Source of the DNA: Bacillota bacterium
Lineage (GTDB): Bacteria > Bacillota > Bacilli > Bacillales > Cytobacillaceae
Length of the DNA stretch: 37,630 bases
Assembly (NCBI GenBank): GCA_030705955.1
Contig: JAUZPL010000041.1
Span: 1 to 37,630, forward strand
Direction: 5' to 3'
Made by a program: the position numbers and the translations under genes. The first letter of the stretch is position 1; each line of letters begins with the position of its first letter. Of this stretch, positions 16,012-25,327 are shown in pieces. The notes under the pieces are model-generated. The model was given only the letters and a program-made list of their open reading frames with translations, was not told the origin of the DNA and did not search any database.

Positions 16012-17088
16012 CTGAAAACACTATTTAGAATACTAATTTTCTCCGCAATTTTCCTGACGATAGGATTATATCTTAGTGTGAATGGAAAAAGTGATAATAA
16101 GGATGTATTAATAAAGGAAAATCCCACCTCTAAAATTTCGAAGCCCCTCACAAATAACTTAGAAAGTCAGCAGCCATTAAAGACTTTATCTGAAAGGCCA
16201 AAAGAAGGGGTTTCATTATTAATTGGACAAGATATAAGTGGGCTTGAAAAGACATTAGGAAGCCCTGATCGAATTGACCAAACTATTTATGGGTATGATT
16301 GGTATATCTACGATTCAAATTATAGCGGCTATATTCAAGTCGGAGTAGAAAATAACCACATTGTTACTGTTTATGCAATTGGCAAAGATTTAGACATTGC
16401 TCCATTTGAGATTGGACAACCTGTTGAAGAAATTTTTAATACACAATATATTGATGCTAATGTGGATATCAACTCAGCTGGTAATTCGTATCGTTTTGAA
16501 TTAAACGATACAGATATAAACATGCGGCCTCTTGTCCAATTAGGGGACATATACGCACAACTGTATATTGACAAGTTTACTGGGAATTTATCAAGTGTTC
16601 GATTTATAGATGCTGATACGCTTATCAAGCAAAGACCATATGAACTTGTCTATCGTGGGCAATTACTTGAAGCACCGAAGCCTACTCCAGAACAATGGAA
16701 AACTGTTGAGCATGGAACTGAAAGAGAAATTTTTGATTTAACAAATGTACTTCGAATAAGATATAACCTAAAACCACTAAAATGGGATGAAAAGACAGCA
16801 GAAGTAGCTTACAATCACAGTAAGGATATGTTAGAGAATAATGACTTTTCACATACTTCGAAAAAATTCGGAAGTCTTGCAGACCGATTAAAGGTCGCTA
16901 AGGTTGTCTATCAAGCTGCAGGTGAAAATATTGCAGCCAATTATACAGATGGCCCTGCGGTAGTTGAAGGTTGGTTAAACAGTAAAGGTCATCGTGAAGC
17001 CCTTTTAAATAAAGATTTCACCCATCTTGGTGTTGGGGTATACGAAAAATATTATACACAAAATTTTATTGAAAAATGGGTACAATAA
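16012..17088 (+). CDS. ylbC: YlbC, exported CAP/SCP-domain protein
   Basis: A 358-residue protein. Starting at CTG gives MKTLFRILIFSAIFLTIGLY, a clear signal peptide or membrane anchor, and places AGAGGGGGA seven bases upstream. The next possible start, a GTG 66 bases on, removes the anchor and has no ribosome site; no ATG or TTG lies between. Residues about 60-200 form the CAP-associated N-terminal domain (two repeats seen as LGSPDRIDQTIYGYDWYIY and later IGQPVEEIF). Residues about 235-358 form the CAP domain (NVLRIRYNLKPLKWDEKTAEVA, HSKDM, DFSHTS, GENIA, GHREALLN). Its role is unknown; related Bacillus proteins are secreted. Confidence 0.88.
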   Translation: MKTLFRILIFSAIFLTIGLYLSVNGKSDNKDVLIKENPTSKISKPLTNNLESQQPLKTLSERPKEGVSLLIGQDISGLEKTLGSPDRIDQTIYGYDWYIYDSNYSGYIQVGVENNHIVTVYAIGKDLDIAPFEIGQPVEEIFNTQYIDANVDINSAGNSYRFELNDTDINMRPLVQLGDIYAQLYIDKFTGNLSSVRFIDADTLIKQRPYELVYRGQLLEAPKPTPEQWKTVEHGTEREIFDLTNVLRIRYNLKPLKWDEKTAEVAYNHSKDMLENNDFSHTSKKFGSLADRLKVAKVVYQAAGENIAANYTDGPAVVEGWLNSKGHREALLNKDFTHLGVGVYEKYYTQNFIEKWVQ

Positions 17089-17093
17089 AAGGG

Positions 17094-17124
17094 AAAAAGG
17101 TGGCAATCAACGGCCACCTTTTTT
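17094..17124. terminator. bidirectional terminator after ylbC
   Basis: AAAAAGGTGGC pairs with GCCACCTTTTT over an 8-base loop and serves ylbC and the facing reverse-strand pair. Confidence 0.88.
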
Positions 17125-17481
17125 GGTTTTTAATTTTTCAATCATTCCACAATAAAATTGCTGGTCTTTCCATTGTCCATAGGCACGGATGATCTCACCG
17201 GGGGTATACGGTTCAATAAACATATTTTTTGTATAAGCAATTTCTTTTTTTACTGTAATTAATTTTGATTCGGTTTGAACCTTAAATTCCTGTACATAAA
17301 TATATCGATGATAATAAAATTTTTGTTTTTCAAAAGAGATGCTTCTAATTTCACCTGTTACCATTGCTTCTTGCACAACCTGTCCTGTAGCACGCCATTT
17401 GCTGTCCTGTGCCCTCATTTCTTTTCTGGTAATCCAATAAAAGTAGAGGCATAAAATAGGAATGACGATGGCTGTCACCAT
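17107..17481 (-). CDS. small membrane-anchored protein of unknown function
   Basis: A 124-residue protein with one N-terminal hydrophobic segment (about residues 1-18) and a basic soluble part. The start at MVTAIVIP follows GGAGG; the longer frame overlaps the upstream thioesterase gene. It begins four bases after that gene ends, so the two form an operon. The soluble part (RATGQVVQEAMVTGEI, then FEPYTPGEIIRAYGQW-like segments) suggests a small beta-rich domain, but no family was recognised. This pair is not part of the B. subtilis ylbC-ylbD order. Confidence 0.65.
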   Translation of the reverse strand: MVTAIVIPILCLYFYWITRKEMRAQDSKWRATGQVVQEAMVTGEIRSISFEKQKFYYHRYIYVQEFKVQTESKLITVKKEIAYTKNMFIEPYTPGEIIRAYGQWKDQQFYCGMIEKLKTKKGGR

Positions 17482-17485
17482 TTGG

Positions 17486-17986
17486 TTATTTTCCTCCGCT
17501 TTCTTTATTTTTAATAATGAATAAAGTACCCGTGGCATGTGCAATCCTTTTTCCGTCAGAACGATATGCTTCCCCTGAAATAATGAGTGTGTTTTTTCCT
17601 TGATGAATTAACTCTGCACGGCAACGCAAAAAATCACCAACACCAGGAGCAATATAATGGATATTAAGCTGGTTTGTAACTGAGCTAAATCCATTAGGAA
17701 GTAGATAGTTTGCAAGGACACCCATGGCAGTATCAAGAATTGTTGCAGTTATTCCACCATGTAATATTCCTAAAGAATTTTCAAATAAAGAATGTAATGG
17801 GATTGATATTTCACAAGACTTTTGATCTAGTTTTCTCTCCATATGGGCAAGGCCTTCTAAATAGGTTCGCTTTTTCCCGATTACTTTTTGGTGAATTCCT
17901 TCAATGGCATAAGTTAACGTTTCAAGGTCTTCTTTTGACCCCTTTTCTAAGCATTCTTGTAATAATTGGGATAGTTGTTGGTTCAT
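17486..17986 (-). CDS. PaaI-family hotdog thioesterase
   Basis: A 166-residue hotdog-fold acyl-CoA thioesterase. The active-site motif HGGITATILDTAMGV lies near residue 78, followed by SVTNQLNIHYIAPGVGDFLRCRAELIH and a RIAHATGTLFI end, the usual PaaI/YdiI layout. It would hydrolyse a short acyl- or aryl-CoA; the substrate is unknown. About 50 extra residues precede the core, as in many Bacillus members. The start follows GAGGTGAG. It heads a two-gene reverse-strand unit, divergent from ylbD. Confidence 0.83.
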   Translation of the reverse strand: MNQQLSQLLQECLEKGSKEDLETLTYAIEGIHQKVIGKKRTYLEGLAHMERKLDQKSCEISIPLHSLFENSLGILHGGITATILDTAMGVLANYLLPNGFSSVTNQLNIHYIAPGVGDFLRCRAELIHQGKNTLIISGEAYRSDGKRIAHATGTLFIIKNKESGGK

Positions 17987-18132
17987 TTTTTCTCACCTCA
18001 TTTAATCTGATGCCATCTTACCATTATAAAGGAAATTTTTAAATATTTTAAACTCAGGAATGGGTTTCACCAAACTATGGATTGAACATATTGTATTATT
18101 AGCGGAAAATTGTGATGGTTGAGGTGAGAAAA

Positions 18133-18540
18133 ATGGGGCAAAAAAAATTGCACCCTTCCGTTGTTGAATTTAAGGAGTTTGTAAGAAACAATCCAAAAAT
18201 TATTCAAGAGGTTCGAAAGGGTAATGCAACCTGGCAGGAGCTTTATGAGGATTGGTATCTGCTTGGGGAAGATGATGAGCGTTGGGAAAAGTTAGGACAG
18301 CAAAAAGAGGCTGTGGAAGAAACGATGGAAGATGATAAAAAGACAGATTGGATGTCAACCTTAACTGGCATGTTAAAAAAAATGGACCCAAATCAAATGC
18401 AGCACCATATCAATAATTTAAGCCAGGCAATTGGAGCTATACAGGGTTTGTTAACACAATTTCAAGGAACAACTAGTCAGCCTCCACAAACAAGGGAATT
18501 GGAGGGACCAAAGAATCCATTCTCCTTTAGGAAAGACTAG
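18133..18540 (+). CDS. ylbD: YlbD, spore coat protein
   Basis: A 135-residue charged protein beginning MGQKKLHPSVVEFKEFVRNN, with a tryptophan-containing WQELYEDWYLLGEDDERW segment and a C-terminal Gln-rich helix. This matches the YlbD coat-protein family. The start at MGQ has GAGGTGAG directly upstream; an in-frame ATG seven codons earlier would overlap it. It is followed closely by ylbE, a conserved pair. Mother-cell expression during sporulation is expected from the B. subtilis homologue; no clear sigma-E or sigma-K site was identified. Confidence 0.85.
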   Translation: MGQKKLHPSVVEFKEFVRNNPKIIQEVRKGNATWQELYEDWYLLGEDDERWEKLGQQKEAVEETMEDDKKTDWMSTLTGMLKKMDPNQMQHHINNLSQAIGAIQGLLTQFQGTTSQPPQTRELEGPKNPFSFRKD

Positions 18541-18555
18541 AGAAAGGATTGAAAA

Positions 18556-18792
18556 ATGAGAAAAGAAGTCATGGATTATCTTAAAAGTCAAAAAGAATTA
18601 AAGGAATTTGTGAGAGAACAACCACTTTGGTATAGAAAATTGACCCGCAATCCATATGATTTAGAGTCAATGCAAATTTCTTCATTACATTATTATAAAA
18701 AAACAATACCACATCAGGTAGAAAAATTCTCAAATGGCGTTCAAATGGCATCCATGATGTTTCATATGTTTCAGTCCATGAGAAATCAATAA
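18556..18792 (+). CDS. ylbE: YlbE-like protein
   Basis: A 78-residue protein of the YlbE family (MRKEVMDYLKSQKELKEFVR, then QPLWYRKLTRNP and a methionine-rich end MASMMFHMFQSM). Function is unknown. It starts 15 bases after ylbD with AAGGATTG as ribosome site, and a strong terminator follows, so ylbD-ylbE is one transcript. An opposite-strand frame of similar length is a shadow. Confidence 0.88.
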   Translation: MRKEVMDYLKSQKELKEFVREQPLWYRKLTRNPYDLESMQISSLHYYKKTIPHQVEKFSNGVQMASMMFHMFQSMRNQ

Positions 18793-18793
18793 T

Positions 18794-18825
18794 AAAAAAG
18801 CCCACATTAGGGCTTTTTTATTTTG
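18794..18825 (+). terminator. terminator after ylbE
   Basis: AAAAAAGCCC pairs with GGGCTTTTTT over six bases. Confidence 0.9.
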
Positions 18826-18897
18826 TATTTGTGACAAAGTTATACATATTTTTTAAAACAAGGTAAAAAATACAATCATAAAGGAGTGATGTGCTTG

Positions 18898-19344
18898 ATG
18901 AAAAAGTTATGCTTCATTCTGGTTAGTGGTCTTTTATTTGGAATCTTTTTTGGTTGTCAAAAAGAATTGCCAAAACCTAAAACTGAGGCGGGATTTCCAT
19001 TTTATAAAATTCATCTTATTCATGAAACAAGCGTTTCTGCTGCAAATCAACAACAGGATGAAAAACCTTCCCTATATGTTCAATATCAAACAAGAGGCAA
19101 AAGTTTATTAGTGGAATGTATTGTCACAGGTATTACATTTAGAGAATCAAATGAATCCAAACAAAGGGTGGGTAAGATGGTGGTTTGGATGGATGGTAAG
19201 AAAAAACAAGATATTAATGCTGCAGCGTTTGTAATGAAAAGCCTGCCATCAGGGCACCACCATTTTAAGCTGGAAGTGGTTAATCTCCAAAATCAGTCAT
19301 ATGGTCTAAGTAAAGAGTTTGTTGTAAATATACCAGAAAAATAG
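18898..19344 (+). CDS. putative lipoprotein of unknown function
   Basis: A 148-residue exported protein. MKKLCFILVSGLLFGIFFGC is a typical signal with a probable lipid-attachment cysteine at position 20; the box FFGC is less ideal than LxGC. The mature part looks beta-rich (LYVQYQTRGKSLLVECIVTG; later GHHHFKLEVVNL), similar in feel to an immunoglobulin-like fold, but no family was recognised. The start may be the ATG or the TTG one codon earlier, both behind AAGGAG. It lies alone between ylbE and ylbF. Confidence 0.7.
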   Translation: MKKLCFILVSGLLFGIFFGCQKELPKPKTEAGFPFYKIHLIHETSVSAANQQQDEKPSLYVQYQTRGKSLLVECIVTGITFRESNESKQRVGKMVVWMDGKKKQDINAAAFVMKSLPSGHHHFKLEVVNLQNQSYGLSKEFVVNIPEK

Positions 19345-19401
19345 GAAAATTTCGCATTCCTCTTCCTTTCATGTTAAAATATAATATGGAGGTGAACGGG
19401 T

Positions 19402-19836
19402 TTGCTTGCTACAATTGAAGGAATTGAATTATTAGAGCGATCCGAAATCTTAGCAAAAATGATCTTAGATTCTGATATTGCAGCCCAATATCGAGTTTGT
19501 TTATATAACCTTCGCGAAAGTGAAGAATCTCAAAAAAAAATAAGGGACTTTGTCAAGCTTAAGGACCTATATGAGGACGTACAGCGTTTTGGCAAATACC
19601 ATCCCGATTATAAGAAAATTATGTTCGAGGTTCGGAAAGCCAAGAGAGAGATGGACTTGGATCCATTTGTGGCAGAGTTTAAATTAGCTGAAAATGATCT
19701 TCAGGGCCTATTGGATGAGGTTAGTGTTCTTATTGGCGGAGCTGTTTCTGAAAATATTAAGGTTCCGACTGGAGATCCATTTTTTGAACATTCAAGCTGT
19801 AGTGGGGGTTGTGGAAGCGGCGGTTGCTCTACCTAA
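19402..19836 (+). CDS. ylbF: YlbF/RicF, subunit of the RicAFT (Y-complex)
   Basis: A 144-residue helical protein starting with TTG after GGAGGTGAA. The signature YEDVQRFGKYHPDY is present, as is the C-terminal CSGGCGSGGC cysteine cluster. In B. subtilis RicA, RicF and RicT form a complex carrying iron-sulfur clusters that helps RNase Y mature transcripts and is needed for sporulation, competence and biofilm formation. The cysteines here fit cluster binding. It is followed by ylbG as in B. subtilis, but with an unusual structured spacer. Confidence 0.93.
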   Translation: MLATIEGIELLERSEILAKMILDSDIAAQYRVCLYNLRESEESQKKIRDFVKLKDLYEDVQRFGKYHPDYKKIMFEVRKAKREMDLDPFVAEFKLAENDLQGLLDEVSVLIGGAVSENIKVPTGDPFFEHSSCSGGCGSGGCST

Positions 19837-19852
19837 AAGATTGCTTTTATTA

Positions 19853-19931
19853 AAGGGCCTAACCTCTCTTCAATCATTGAATACTGCTGGTTCATTTTAG
19901 CAGTATTCCTGATTTAAGGGGTTGGGCCCTT
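19853..19931 (+). repeat. nested inverted repeats downstream of ylbF
   Basis: The outer arms AAGGGCCTAACC and GGTTGGGCCCTT (one mismatch) enclose an inner perfect stem GAATACTGCT/AGCAGTATTC at 19879-19908. The outer right arm is followed by GTTTTAAT, so it could act as a weak terminator of ylbF or as a structured RNA. Confidence 0.6.
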
Positions 19932-20053
19932 GTTTTAATGAATTTTAATTTATATACTAAATCTTGAATAATACTTAGAATTGATAATGAATGTTAGATA
20001 TTTAATAAAATTCTTATTTACTAAAAAAAGATATATTTTGAAGGGGAAAAGGT

Positions 20054-20329
20054 ATGTTTATGCAAAGACAAGGACTAATTGTTTGGCTTTATTCTTTAAA
20101 ACAAGCGAAAATGCTTAGAAGGTTTGGAAACGTACATTATGTCTCCAAAAAGTTAAAATATGTCGTTTTATATTGTAATCAGGATGAAATAACGGAAAAT
20201 ATGGAGAAACTTAATTCCTATTCCTTTGTCAAAAAAGTGGAGCCCTCATATAAACCATTTTTAAAAGTACAATATGAAAATTCATCTCCAGACAAAGCGA
20301 AGGAATATGATTATAAAATGGGAATTTAA
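20054..20329 (+). CDS. ylbG: YlbG, DUF2129 protein
   Basis: A 91-residue protein that matches the YlbG family along its length ([37 protein letters not shown], and [16 protein letters not shown]). The function is unknown; homologues are widespread in Bacillaceae and Lactobacillales. AAGGGG precedes the ATG; a second ATG two codons later is possible. The stop shares a base with the next gene (TAATG), so this gene and the following one are translationally coupled, which is not the B. subtilis arrangement. Confidence 0.9.
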   Translation: MFMQRQGLIVWLYSLKQAKMLRRFGNVHYVSKKLKYVVLYCNQDEITENMEKLNSYSFVKKVEPSYKPFLKVQYENSSPDKAKEYDYKMGI

Positions 20330-21708
20330 TGAAAAAAATACTTTTTTACCTGTTCCTTATTTTACTATTGGCTATCATTATAATTTTGGCCCGAGAATGG
20401 CAATTGTTCAATCAACCTTCACCCAAACGTGCTTCTCAGGAGCTAATGATTAAGACTGAAGCCGAATCATTGCAAATAACCCAAACTTTTGAGAACTTAG
20501 AGCCTAAACATCGTTATCAAATTATTCTACCACCTCTTGTTTCAAATTTATCTGCTATAGGTAAAAGCGTGAATGATCAGCACCATTTTTTGACAACAAA
20601 GGATGGAAATTTGAAATTAAAATACACACTAAAAATAAATCAGAACAAACATTCTATGTTATTAACAGACTGGCTGTTAAAACTTGATGCGGTTCAAATT
20701 TACAAGACAAAATTAGAAATTATTGATTCAAAATCTCTCGAGGGATCTTGGGCTGCTGGACTTCCATTAAAAGGCTTTAAAGGCCTTCAATATATAAATT
20801 ATTATGTTTTTGAAGGTATGGATAGTAGGCCACCATTATATTGGCAGGATCAGCCACTTTATTTAGCGTATTCGAATCAGTACTTTTCCGCTTTTGTACA
20901 AGATCCAAATAAAAAAACTGCGAGTTTTAATAAGTCTTTTGGAAATTTAAAAAATTTATCCTACGTTACTTTTATTTATTCCGATACGAATTCATCGACA
21001 ATGATTCCAGGAATGGTCATTACAAATGAATTACTTTCTTCCCCGAAGATTTATAGAATTTTGGTTGCTAATTATTTTATGAAAAAATTTGGTATTGCCA
21101 AAGTGGAAAACGCCTGGTTAGGGGATGTATTTACATCTCTTTATCTAAAAGAAACGGCTGAGTCTATAAAAGGTAAATTTATCGTTGAAGAATTAAAGAA
21201 AAATCTGCCTATTTCAGAATTACACGCATTGGTTAATAGAACATTGAATAAAGATTTCCTTCATTCCCAAGGTTTAGATAGTGAGCTTGGAAATATCAAA
21301 GGCCTAAAAACAAACTTTTTTACAGCAAATCTTCAGTCTCCAAAACTTTCCGCCTTACTTTTTTATGATATTCGGAATGTAAATATAAATGGTCATTTAG
21401 CTGAGGACCTTTTTTGTTTAAGGGAAAACAATCAACTATTTTTCCCTTTATTGCAAACAATGGAACGCTTTGGCTACTCTGCGGTGGAAGATACTACGCA
21501 AGATGCAGTAATTTTAAAGAAAGAAAAAAAAGATTTTGTTTTCTTTCATAATCAAAATAGTTTTCTATATAATGGACAAAAATTTGGTTTATTGGAAAGT
21601 CCATTTATTAAACGTAATGACATAACTTTTATTAATCAAGCTGGTCTTTATACACTATTTAAATTGAAAATATCTAGTTCAAACGAAGAAATAAATATAT
21701 CAGAATAA
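20329..21708 (+). CDS. membrane-anchored protein with C-terminal stalk-like domain, function unknown
   Basis: A 459-residue protein. Residues 3-22 are an uncleaved-looking hydrophobic anchor (ILFYLFLILLLAIIIILA); the rest is outside the membrane. Residues 30-260 look beta-rich. A helical part follows (about 235-310), with IYRILVANYFMKKFG and then AWLGDVFTSLYL. Residues about 345-450 resemble a copper-amine-oxidase N-terminal (stalk) domain, with VNINGHLAEDLFCLRE, LFFPLLQTMERFGYSAVED and a repeat ending FINQAGLYTLF. The spacing of the helical part recalls gluzincin peptidases, but no HExxH is present, so an inactive protease-like fold is only a guess. It is coupled to ylbG. Confidence 0.7.
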   Translation: MKKILFYLFLILLLAIIIILAREWQLFNQPSPKRASQELMIKTEAESLQITQTFENLEPKHRYQIILPPLVSNLSAIGKSVNDQHHFLTTKDGNLKLKYTLKINQNKHSMLLTDWLLKLDAVQIYKTKLEIIDSKSLEGSWAAGLPLKGFKGLQYINYYVFEGMDSRPPLYWQDQPLYLAYSNQYFSAFVQDPNKKTASFNKSFGNLKNLSYVTFIYSDTNSSTMIPGMVITNELLSSPKIYRILVANYFMKKFGIAKVENAWLGDVFTSLYLKETAESIKGKFIVEELKKNLPISELHALVNRTLNKDFLHSQGLDSELGNIKGLKTNFFTANLQSPKLSALLFYDIRNVNINGHLAEDLFCLRENNQLFFPLLQTMERFGYSAVEDTTQDAVILKKEKKDFVFFHNQNSFLYNGQKFGLLESPFIKRNDITFINQAGLYTLFKLKISSSNEEINISE

Positions 21709-21749
21709 TGGTGCTTTTATTAAAGGCTAGGTTTAACATATGTGATTAA

Positions 21750-21898
21750 AAAGAAAAAACCCTGCAGAAATCTGCAGGGTCCTTCTATATCCTTATTCAG
21801 GATAGAAGGCAAAGGGAGAGGAGAAACCGGAGGAAGAACTTATGGGGAAACGTAAGTCTTCTCCGCGGTTGGCAACAACATCCTCGAATTGATGTTGT
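21750..21898 (-). ncRNA. csfG: CsfG-like sporulation small RNA
   Basis: The reverse strand of this stretch, just before rsmD (ylbH), reads as a compact structured RNA. It has a hairpin AACAACATC/GATGTTGTT, a longer imperfect stem (GGAGAAGACTT with AAGTTCTTCCTCC), pyrimidine-rich single-stranded parts, a CCTTCTATCC/GGATATAGAAGG hairpin and a terminator (ACCCTGCAG/CTGCAGGGT followed by TTTTTT on that strand). A forespore-type promoter precedes it. In B. subtilis the forespore RNA CsfG lies between ylbG and ylbH, so position, strand-specific terminator and promoter agree. Ends are estimates. Confidence 0.75.
21759..21780 (-). terminator. terminator of the csfG-like RNA
   Basis: A perfect 9-bp stem CCCTGCAG-type hairpin with a 4-base loop. 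Only the reverse strand has the T-run (TTTTTTCTTTTT, continuing to about 21748), which fixes the direction of transcription. Confidence 0.85.
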
Positions 21899-21904
21899 TA
21901 CTAA

Positions 21905-21933
21905 CATTATTTCCATAAAAGAAACACTTATAC
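21905..21933 (-). promoter_or_regulatory. forespore (sigma-F/G) promoter of the csfG-like RNA
   Basis: On the reverse strand GTATA is followed after 14 bases by GGAAATAATG, which fits the GGnnAnAnTn -10 pattern of sigma-F. The spacing is one or two bases shorter than usual. Confidence 0.55.
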
Positions 21934-22041
21934 CCTTCTAAATAAATTTTCGCAAATTAAAATCCATTTGGCGGTTGAAAATGATTGTGGTAGGATAGTG
22001 AAGAAGAAAGAGGAACTTACATAAGGTTTACGGTGATGCAT

Positions 22042-23133
<1,092 letters not shown>

Positions 23134-23136
<3 letters not shown>

Positions 23137-24351
23137 ATGTTTTTCTTTTATTTGTGACGATAAGATGAGTACGTAAAATAAAAGAGAGATGATGGTAATT
23201 AATGGGCCTGCTTCAATTGTATTACTATAGAGAGTTAGTAGCCATGAATGCTTTCCTATAACATTTACAGGAATACTATCAATAGGATGATTTTGACTGA
23301 TAATATGTTTGGAGAGTGGATTCCATAATAGGTATGCGAAAAAGCTGGCAAAAATACCTTGCATAAATCTTCCAATAAAAAAAGGCTGAAAGCGAATGTC
23401 AGTGGTTGCTAGAATGCTTGCTACCTGGGCTTGAACACTAAATCCGGCAAATGCAAGAATAAAACTAGTTACCATTACTTGATGAAGAAGGCTGACATTC
23501 TGTACTTGACTTGTTAGCTTGCTCCCAAGGGTAATCTCGAATAGCCCTGAAATAAGCGGTATACTTAACATTTTAGGAAAAGATATCGATGAGAGTAGAA
23601 ATTCAACCCATTTTGCTAAAAATGCAGTTATATGTAATAGAAATAGAAGTTTATTAATGACTGAAAATAAAATGATAAACCCGCCAATCATTAAAAGCGT
23701 TTGAATAGAGGATGTGACAGCATCACCAAGAAGCTTTCCAATCGGCCGAGTATCTTTAATTCTTGTTTGATGTATAGCATATAGGGCTGACCTAAAGGTA
23801 TTTTTCTTTTTTGAAATTTTTTCTTTTTGAGAATTTCCTTTTCCATAAAACCTCATAATGAGGCCGACACAAATATTTCCAAGATAATGTGATAAAGCAA
23901 GGAGAATACCTAATTGAGGTTTATGAAAGAAACCCACAGATACTGCTCCAAAAATAAATAGTGGATTTGATGAGTTTGTGAAGGAAACTAACCTTTCCGC
24001 TTCAATTTGATTTATTTGTCCTTCTTGTCGAAGCCGTGCAGTTAGTTTTGCTCCTGCGGGATTTCCTGAAGCCATGCCCATTGCCCATACAAACCCGCCA
24101 ACCCCTGGAACTTTAAAAACGGGACGCATAATTGGCTCTAAAAGTATGCCGAGAAAAGTAACAACTCCAAAGCTAATTAACATTTCAGAAACAATAAAAA
24201 AAGGTAGCAGAGAAGGAAACACGATTTCCCACCACATATTTAAACCGCGAACAGAGGCATCAAATGACTCTTTTGGATAGCAGATCATGGAAGCTGCCAT
24301 TACCGTAACAGAAATTGCTAAAATGGCTGTTTTAAGCTTTGACCGAAACAA
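23134..24351 (-). CDS. ylbJ: YlbJ, sporulation integral membrane protein
   Basis: A 405-residue protein with about nine hydrophobic segments of the nucleoside-recognition (Gate) class. It includes WWEIVFPSLLPFFIVSEMLI near the start, VWAMGMASGNPAGAKLTARLR, and in the second half a matching ISGLFEITLG segment. In B. subtilis ylbJ is sigma-E controlled and needed for heat-resistant spores; a transport role is suspected. The start is TTG, nine bases after a run of seven G. It faces coaD and is divergent from ylbK. Confidence 0.9.
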
Positions 24352-24540
24352 ATAGGCTGCCCCCCCAAGCTTCTTATAAGCTGAAAAATTTTAAAATCAA
24401 TGTTAGAATATGAAGGACTTGTACACCGATTCCCATATAACACAATATACTCATAGAATATGAATTTAGACCATAAGATTGAAGGAGAGTTCATTCAACT
24501 TTGGACTAAAAGGAAAGCTGTTATATAAGGGGGAAAAAAG

Positions 24541-25320
24541 GTGGAACGTCCTAGAATAGGGTTGGCACTTGGGTCAGGGGGGGCACGAGGATTCGCCCAT
24601 CTAGGTGCTATTAAGATTTTGAAGGATGAAGGCATTCCCATTCATATGATTGCTGGAAGCAGCATGGGTGCACTGGTTGGCTGTTTTTATGGTGCTGGGA
24701 CAAATCTAGATCGGCTTTACCAATTATCAACCGCTTTTAAAAGAAAATACTTTTTGGATTTTACTGTCCCCAAAATGGGGTTTATTAAAGGGAATAAAGT
24801 AAAAGAATTTATTAGAATCTTTACTCATGGTAAAAACATCGAAGAATTATCATTGCCCATTGGTGTGGTCGCAACAGATTTATTGACTGGGGAAAAAATT
24901 GTTTTTAAAAAAGGCCCTGTTGCAGAAGCGGTAAGAGCCAGTATTTCTATACCTGGCATTTTTATTCCTGAAAAAGTAAATGGAAGGATTTTAGTTGATG
25001 GTGGGGTATCTGATCGTGTGCCTGTATCTGTTGCAAGGGAAATGGGTGCGGATATTGTTATCGGCATAGATGTTTCAAGGGTAAAAAGGAACGCAGAAAT
25101 CACATCAATCTATGATGTTATTATGCAAAGTTTTGACATTATGCAAACAGAAATTGTTTTAAACAGGGAAAATGCATCAGATATTATGATTTGCCCAAAA
25201 GTAGAAATGTATAGCTCTCGAGCTTTCACCAATATAGAAGAAATAATTGTTATTGGAGAAGAAGAGACTAGAAAACATATAGAACAAATTAAACGTGTAA
25301 TTGAACGGTGGAAGGAGTAA
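24541..25320 (+). CDS. ylbK: YlbK, patatin-like phospholipase family protein
   Basis: A 259-residue RssA/patatin-type hydrolase. It has the oxyanion loop GSGGARGFAHLGAIKIL near residue 11, the nucleophile elbow GSSMG (Ser41) and the catalytic aspartate in VDGGVSD (Asp153), so the Ser-Asp dyad is complete. It probably cleaves an acyl ester at the membrane; the substrate is unknown. The start is GTG behind GGGGGAAAAA. It is followed after seven bases by ylbL, as in B. subtilis. Confidence 0.92.
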   Translation: MERPRIGLALGSGGARGFAHLGAIKILKDEGIPIHMIAGSSMGALVGCFYGAGTNLDRLYQLSTAFKRKYFLDFTVPKMGFIKGNKVKEFIRIFTHGKNIEELSLPIGVVATDLLTGEKIVFKKGPVAEAVRASISIPGIFIPEKVNGRILVDGGVSDRVPVSVAREMGADIVIGIDVSRVKRNAEITSIYDVIMQSFDIMQTEIVLNRENASDIMICPKVEMYSSRAFTNIEEIIVIGEEETRKHIEQIKRVIERWKE

Positions 25321-25327
25321 ATATTGA

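Noticed and set aside
15870-16151. Reverse-strand frame opposite the start of ylbC
   Set aside because: It overlaps the ylbC signal sequence in antisense and has no ribosome site or family features.
19842-21726. Direct repeat TGCTTTTATTAAAGG at 19842 and 21712 flanking ylbG and the 459-residue gene
   Set aside because: Fifteen matching bases in an AT-rich 37-kb window can arise by chance; no longer homology or duplication is seen.
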